Origin: Brevibacterium epidermidis NBRC 14811 | GTDB lineage: Bacteria; Actinomycetota; Actinomycetes; Actinomycetales; Brevibacteriaceae | Reading direction: 5' to 3' | Length of the DNA: 64,000 bases | NCBI RefSeq assembly: GCF_001570805.1 | Contig: NZ_BCSJ01000009.1 | Location: 62,001 to 126,000, forward strand | In this document: positions 61,415 to 64,000 of the stretch, in pieces | Layout of the letters: every line of letters begins with the position of its first letter | Position numbering within the stretch: position 1 is the stretch's first letter | Position numbers and translations under genes: made by a program | Notes under the pieces: model-generated | The model's database searches: none | Seen by the model: the letters and a program-made list of their open reading frames with translations, nothing else | Told to the model about the DNA's origin: nothing

Positions 61415-62172
61415 ACACCCGTACCGAGAGCAGCAGCCGCGAGCAGGACTATCCGAGCTGGGCGGCAGCGGAGTCCGGTGACACCGCCGACGACCCTCGA
61501 GCCGTCCGTTTCGCCACCGACTTTCCCGTCCGCCCTATCCCGATGGAAGGGACGGTCGACACACAGCCGATCTGTTCGACTCCGAGCAGTGGATTCGAGG
61601 CGCTGTGGAAGCAGATCGAACCCGAGACGCGCACCCGCGGCAACGACGTGCACCTGCCGATCTCGGCCGCCTATGCCGAGCGACTCTGCGACGCCTATCC
61701 CTCGGCCGACCGTGAGCTCGTGCTCGTGACGATCATCCTCCACGACACCGGCTGGGCACATGTCGACGAATCCCGAATCATCTCAGAAGGCTTCGGCGGT
61801 GACTGGCGCAAAGCCACGATCCGGTTCGAACACGAACGGGAAGGCTGCCTCGTCGCACGCCGGGTCCTGCCGGGCCTCGGCTATTCCGAGGACTTCGTCG
61901 AACGCGTCTGCGAGATCATCGACGGCCACGACACCCGTCCGGTCGCCTTCAGCCTCGAGGACGCCCTGGTCCGTGACGCCGACCGTCAGTGGCGCTTCGA
62001 CCGGGCCGGAATCGCCCTGTCCGCGTCGTGGTTCGACATGGACATGGCCACCTACACCGACCGGCTTGAGAGGGAGATCATCCCTGAACTCATCACCGAA
62101 GCAGCAGTGACCATGGCCGAAGCAGACCTGCGCCGTCAGCGGGACCTGCTGCGCACCGAGGTCATCCGATGA
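61411..62172 (+). CDS. creD: HD-domain phosphohydrolase (CreD-like)
   Basis: 253 residues. HD metal residues: His111-Asp112 in ILHDTGWAHVDE, FEHEREGCLVARRVLPGL, IIDGHDTRP and VRDADRQWRFD, the pattern of HD phosphohydrolases. The first 45 residues are disordered-looking. In the cre pathway CreD removes the phosphate after side-chain oxidation. The start overlaps the reductase stop and the stop overlaps the aldehyde dehydrogenase start, both by 4 bp. Confidence 0.82.
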   Translation: MNTRTESSSREQDYPSWAAAESGDTADDPRAVRFATDFPVRPIPMEGTVDTQPICSTPSSGFEALWKQIEPETRTRGNDVHLPISAAYAERLCDAYPSADRELVLVTIILHDTGWAHVDESRIISEGFGGDWRKATIRFEHEREGCLVARRVLPGLGYSEDFVERVCEIIDGHDTRPVAFSLEDALVRDADRQWRFDRAGIALSASWFDMDMATYTDRLEREIIPELITEAAVTMAEADLRRQRDLLRTEVIR

Positions 62173-63686
62173 GCACCGTCGACACCGTCTCTCCGACACT
62201 GACCCGAGCCGGCCTGCGCCGAGACCTGCCGTACAGCCACGTCGATGACCATTTCATCGACGGCGTCTGGACGCCCGCCGCCGATTCCGAACGCAACCCG
62301 GTCATCGATCCGGCGACGGACGAAGTGTGGGGCTCTGTGCCGGCAGCCACCTCGGCGGAACTCGATCGCGCCGTGACCGCAGCCCAGGCATCGATGAACG
62401 AATGGGCGAGCCTGACCGCGGCCGAGCGGGCGGAATATCTGGTGCGGATCGCCGAGGAGATCGAAGCGCGAAGCGAAGACCTGGCACGGACGAACACCCT
62501 GGAGAACGGCACCCCGATCTCCGAGACCCGGGGAGCGGCGGCGAATGCGGCTGGAATCTTCCGCCACTTCGCCACCTTGTCTGCGTGGATCGACGATGAG
62601 GACATTCGTGACTTCCCTGCCGCCGTCGACTCCTATTCGGTGGTGCGCAAGGACCCGATCGGAGTCTGCGCACTGATCGCACCGTGGAACTTCCCGATCA
62701 ACCTCGTCGTCGTCAAGCTCGCTCCCGCGCTTCTGGCCGGGTGCGCCGTAGTCATCAAACCCGCGTCGGTGACTCCATTGTCCATTCGCTTCATCATCGA
62801 TGCCGTCGCCGCCGCCGGAGTGCCCGCCGGCGTGGTCAACCTGCTCACCGGTCCCGGACGATTCGGCGATGCCCTCGTCCGCCACCCGGGAATCAGCAAG
62901 GTGGCGTTCACCGGTTCGACCCCGGTGGGCCGGCGCATCGCCGCTGCCTGTGGCGAACTGCTGCGCCCGGTGACGCTGGAGCTCGGCGGCAAATCCTCGG
63001 CGATCGTGCTGCCCGATGCCGATCTGGAGGCGATGGGGCGGGTGCTCGTGCGATCGTGCATGCGCAACACCGGACAGACCTGCTATATCTCCACCCGGAT
63101 CATCGCACCGGCTTCCCGGTACGACGAGGTCGCTGAGGTGGTGGGACGGACGATCGCCGAGGGGCGGCAAGGGGATCCGCTTGCCGAAGACACAGTGTTC
63201 GGGCCTGTGGCATCACGGTCCCAGTACACGACCGTCATGGAATACATCGCCTCCGCTCACGAGGAGGGCGCTCTTCCCGTCACCGGGGGAGCTGCAGCAG
63301 AAGTCGACATCGACGGAAAGGCCGGGATGTTCATCCAACCGACGGTCTTCGCCGAGGTGACCCCGCAGATGCGCATCGCGCGGGAGGAGATCTTCGGCCC
63401 CGTGATCTCGATCCTGCGCTACGACGATTCGCAGGGCTCCGACGAAGCCGTTTCCCTGGCCAACAACACTGAGTTCGGACTCGGCGGCATCGTCGTCGGC
63501 GGCGACGCAGAGGCCGCTCAGGCAGTAGCCGAACAGGTCGATTCAGGATCGGTGGGAGTGAACTTCTTCGGTTCGAATCATTCGGCACCCTTCGGCGGGC
63601 GTCATGACTCCGGCCTCGGCGTCGAATACGGCGTCGAAGGGCTCAGTCAGTACATCACGTACAAATCGATCCACCGGAAGCGGTGA
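62169..63686 (+). CDS. creC: aldehyde dehydrogenase (4-hydroxybenzaldehyde dehydrogenase, CreC-like)
   Basis: 505 residues. NAD-binding CALIAPWNFPINLVVVKLAPALLAG, general-base region VTLELGGKSSAIVLPDADLE, catalytic Cys305 in NTGQTCYISTRII, and EEIFGPVISILRYDD. Overlaps the phosphohydrolase by 4 bp and is the last gene of the run. It would oxidise 4-hydroxybenzaldehyde to 4-hydroxybenzoate. Clearly different from the aldehyde dehydrogenase at 10800, with which it shares only family motifs. No strong terminator follows. Confidence 0.85.
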   Translation: MSTVDTVSPTLTRAGLRRDLPYSHVDDHFIDGVWTPAADSERNPVIDPATDEVWGSVPAATSAELDRAVTAAQASMNEWASLTAAERAEYLVRIAEEIEARSEDLARTNTLENGTPISETRGAAANAAGIFRHFATLSAWIDDEDIRDFPAAVDSYSVVRKDPIGVCALIAPWNFPINLVVVKLAPALLAGCAVVIKPASVTPLSIRFIIDAVAAAGVPAGVVNLLTGPGRFGDALVRHPGISKVAFTGSTPVGRRIAAACGELLRPVTLELGGKSSAIVLPDADLEAMGRVLVRSCMRNTGQTCYISTRIIAPASRYDEVAEVVGRTIAEGRQGDPLAEDTVFGPVASRSQYTTVMEYIASAHEEGALPVTGGAAAEVDIDGKAGMFIQPTVFAEVTPQMRIAREEIFGPVISILRYDDSQGSDEAVSLANNTEFGLGGIVVGGDAEAAQAVAEQVDSGSVGVNFFGSNHSAPFGGRHDSGLGVEYGVEGLSQYITYKSIHRKR

Positions 63687-63767
63687 GACCGAGCACGGTG
63701 CGACTGTGCCTTGTGCGACCAGACTCGGTGCGACCTAGGCGATGCGGTACCAGCACGCGTCCGCCGA

Positions 63768-63779
63768 TAGGCTGGTGCC
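63768..63779 (+). promoter_or_regulatory. candidate -10 for a leaderless lipoprotein mRNA
   Basis: TAGGCT (63768-63773) ends six bases before the ATG at 63780; no ribosome-binding site is seen. Confidence 0.35.
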
Positions 63780-64000
63780 ATGAGGTTCGATTCGAAGTCC
63801 GCCCCTGCTCTCGCCGGGCTCCTGACCGCCGCACTCATCGCCCTCAGCGGCTGCGGTTCCGATTCCGGCTCAACATCGGAACCCGAATCGGCACCGACGG
63901 CGACACTGGAGGTCGCAGCGCAGGGCTTCGATTCCCTCGAGGAGCTCTCGGATTATGTGGCGCAGTCCTTGGACGGTGTCGAGGTGAGTCTCGAATCAGA
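63780..64000 (+). CDS. lipoprotein, N-terminal part only
   Basis: 73 codons to the window edge. MRFDSKSAPALAGLLTAALIALSGCGS is a lipoprotein signal with lipobox LSGC (Cys25), followed by a Ser/Glu/Thr-rich linker and the beginning of a domain (TLEVAAQGFDSLEELSDYVAQSLDG). Family cannot be judged from so little. It is separated from the aldehyde dehydrogenase by 93 bases and seems to have its own promoter. Confidence 0.7.
   Translation, partial: MRFDSKSAPALAGLLTAALIALSGCGSDSGSTSEPESAPTATLEVAAQGFDSLEELSDYVAQSLDGVEVSLES

Noticed and set aside
63690-63740. GTGCGAC repeated three times after the last aldehyde dehydrogenase
   Set aside because: Irregular spacing and too short to call a repeat element or operator.
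1-64000. tRNA, rRNA, CRISPR array, insertion sequence or prophage genes
   Set aside because: I looked for cloverleaf-like GGTTCGA arms, regular spaced repeats, transposases and integrases and saw none that hold up.

Overview
The window is high-GC actinobacterial chromosomal DNA. GTG starts, 4-bp ATGA overlaps, start codons lying 6-8 bases after a TANNNT element, an actinobacterial inositol-1-phosphate synthase, a DtxR/IdeR-type iron box and Mqo all fit Actinomycetota. The overall gene content suggests Brevibacterium or a close relative; that genus call is an inference from protein character, not from a marker gene. There is no rRNA, no tRNA that I could recognise, no intact insertion sequence and no CRISPR array. 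The first gene (hrpA) is cut by the left edge and the last (a lipoprotein) by the right edge.

Layout. 1-9.6 kb is housekeeping: hrpA, a small membrane protein, prfC (RF3), ino1, an AbgT-family transporter and a Bax-inhibitor-1-like membrane protein. 9.9-18.1 kb holds a DapA-family aldolase/dehydratase with an aldehyde dehydrogenase, a membrane-anchored sulfite-oxidase-family protein, a sodium:solute symporter with its small accessory protein, a VOC protein and an AraC regulator. 18.2-26.4 kb holds isoaspartyl dipeptidase and a five-gene peptide ABC importer, then mqo; a 57-bp copy of the mqo 3' end lies on the far side of the importer block, like an insertion scar. 26.4-31.4 kb has a LysR regulator and an iron-siderophore ABC importer behind an iron box.

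31.6-43.3 kb holds an SbcCD-like pair without a zinc hook, an acyl-CoA catabolic operon (kinase, SDR, acyl-CoA dehydrogenase, CoA ligase) resembling the levulinate/4-hydroxyacid (lva) route, a quinone oxidoreductase and a NERD-helicase. 43.4-49.9 kb holds an MHS-type transporter and a GntP / DUF1537 kinase / PdxA2 / DeoR unit that should degrade D-threonate or a similar four-carbon acid sugar. 50.1-52.3 kb is a copper P-type ATPase under a CsoR-like operator.

52.4-63.7 kb is the most distinctive part: a ring-cleavage-type VOC dioxygenase, an IclR regulator, and a nine-kilobase run of P450, split PEP-synthase-like phosphotransferase (two genes), SDR, [2Fe-2S] ferredoxin, ferredoxin reductase, HD phosphohydrolase and aldehyde dehydrogenase. 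This is the complete gene set of the 4-cresol/alkylphenol (cre) pathway known from Corynebacterium glutamicum, in which the phenol is first phosphorylated, its methyl group is oxidised by a P450, and the phosphate is then removed on the way to 4-hydroxybenzoate. Non-coding signals of interest are a perfect 40-bp palindrome at 9706-9745, a phased repeat array at 35425-35519, several long terminator hairpins, and a strongly over-represented 9-mer (CCGAGGCGG).
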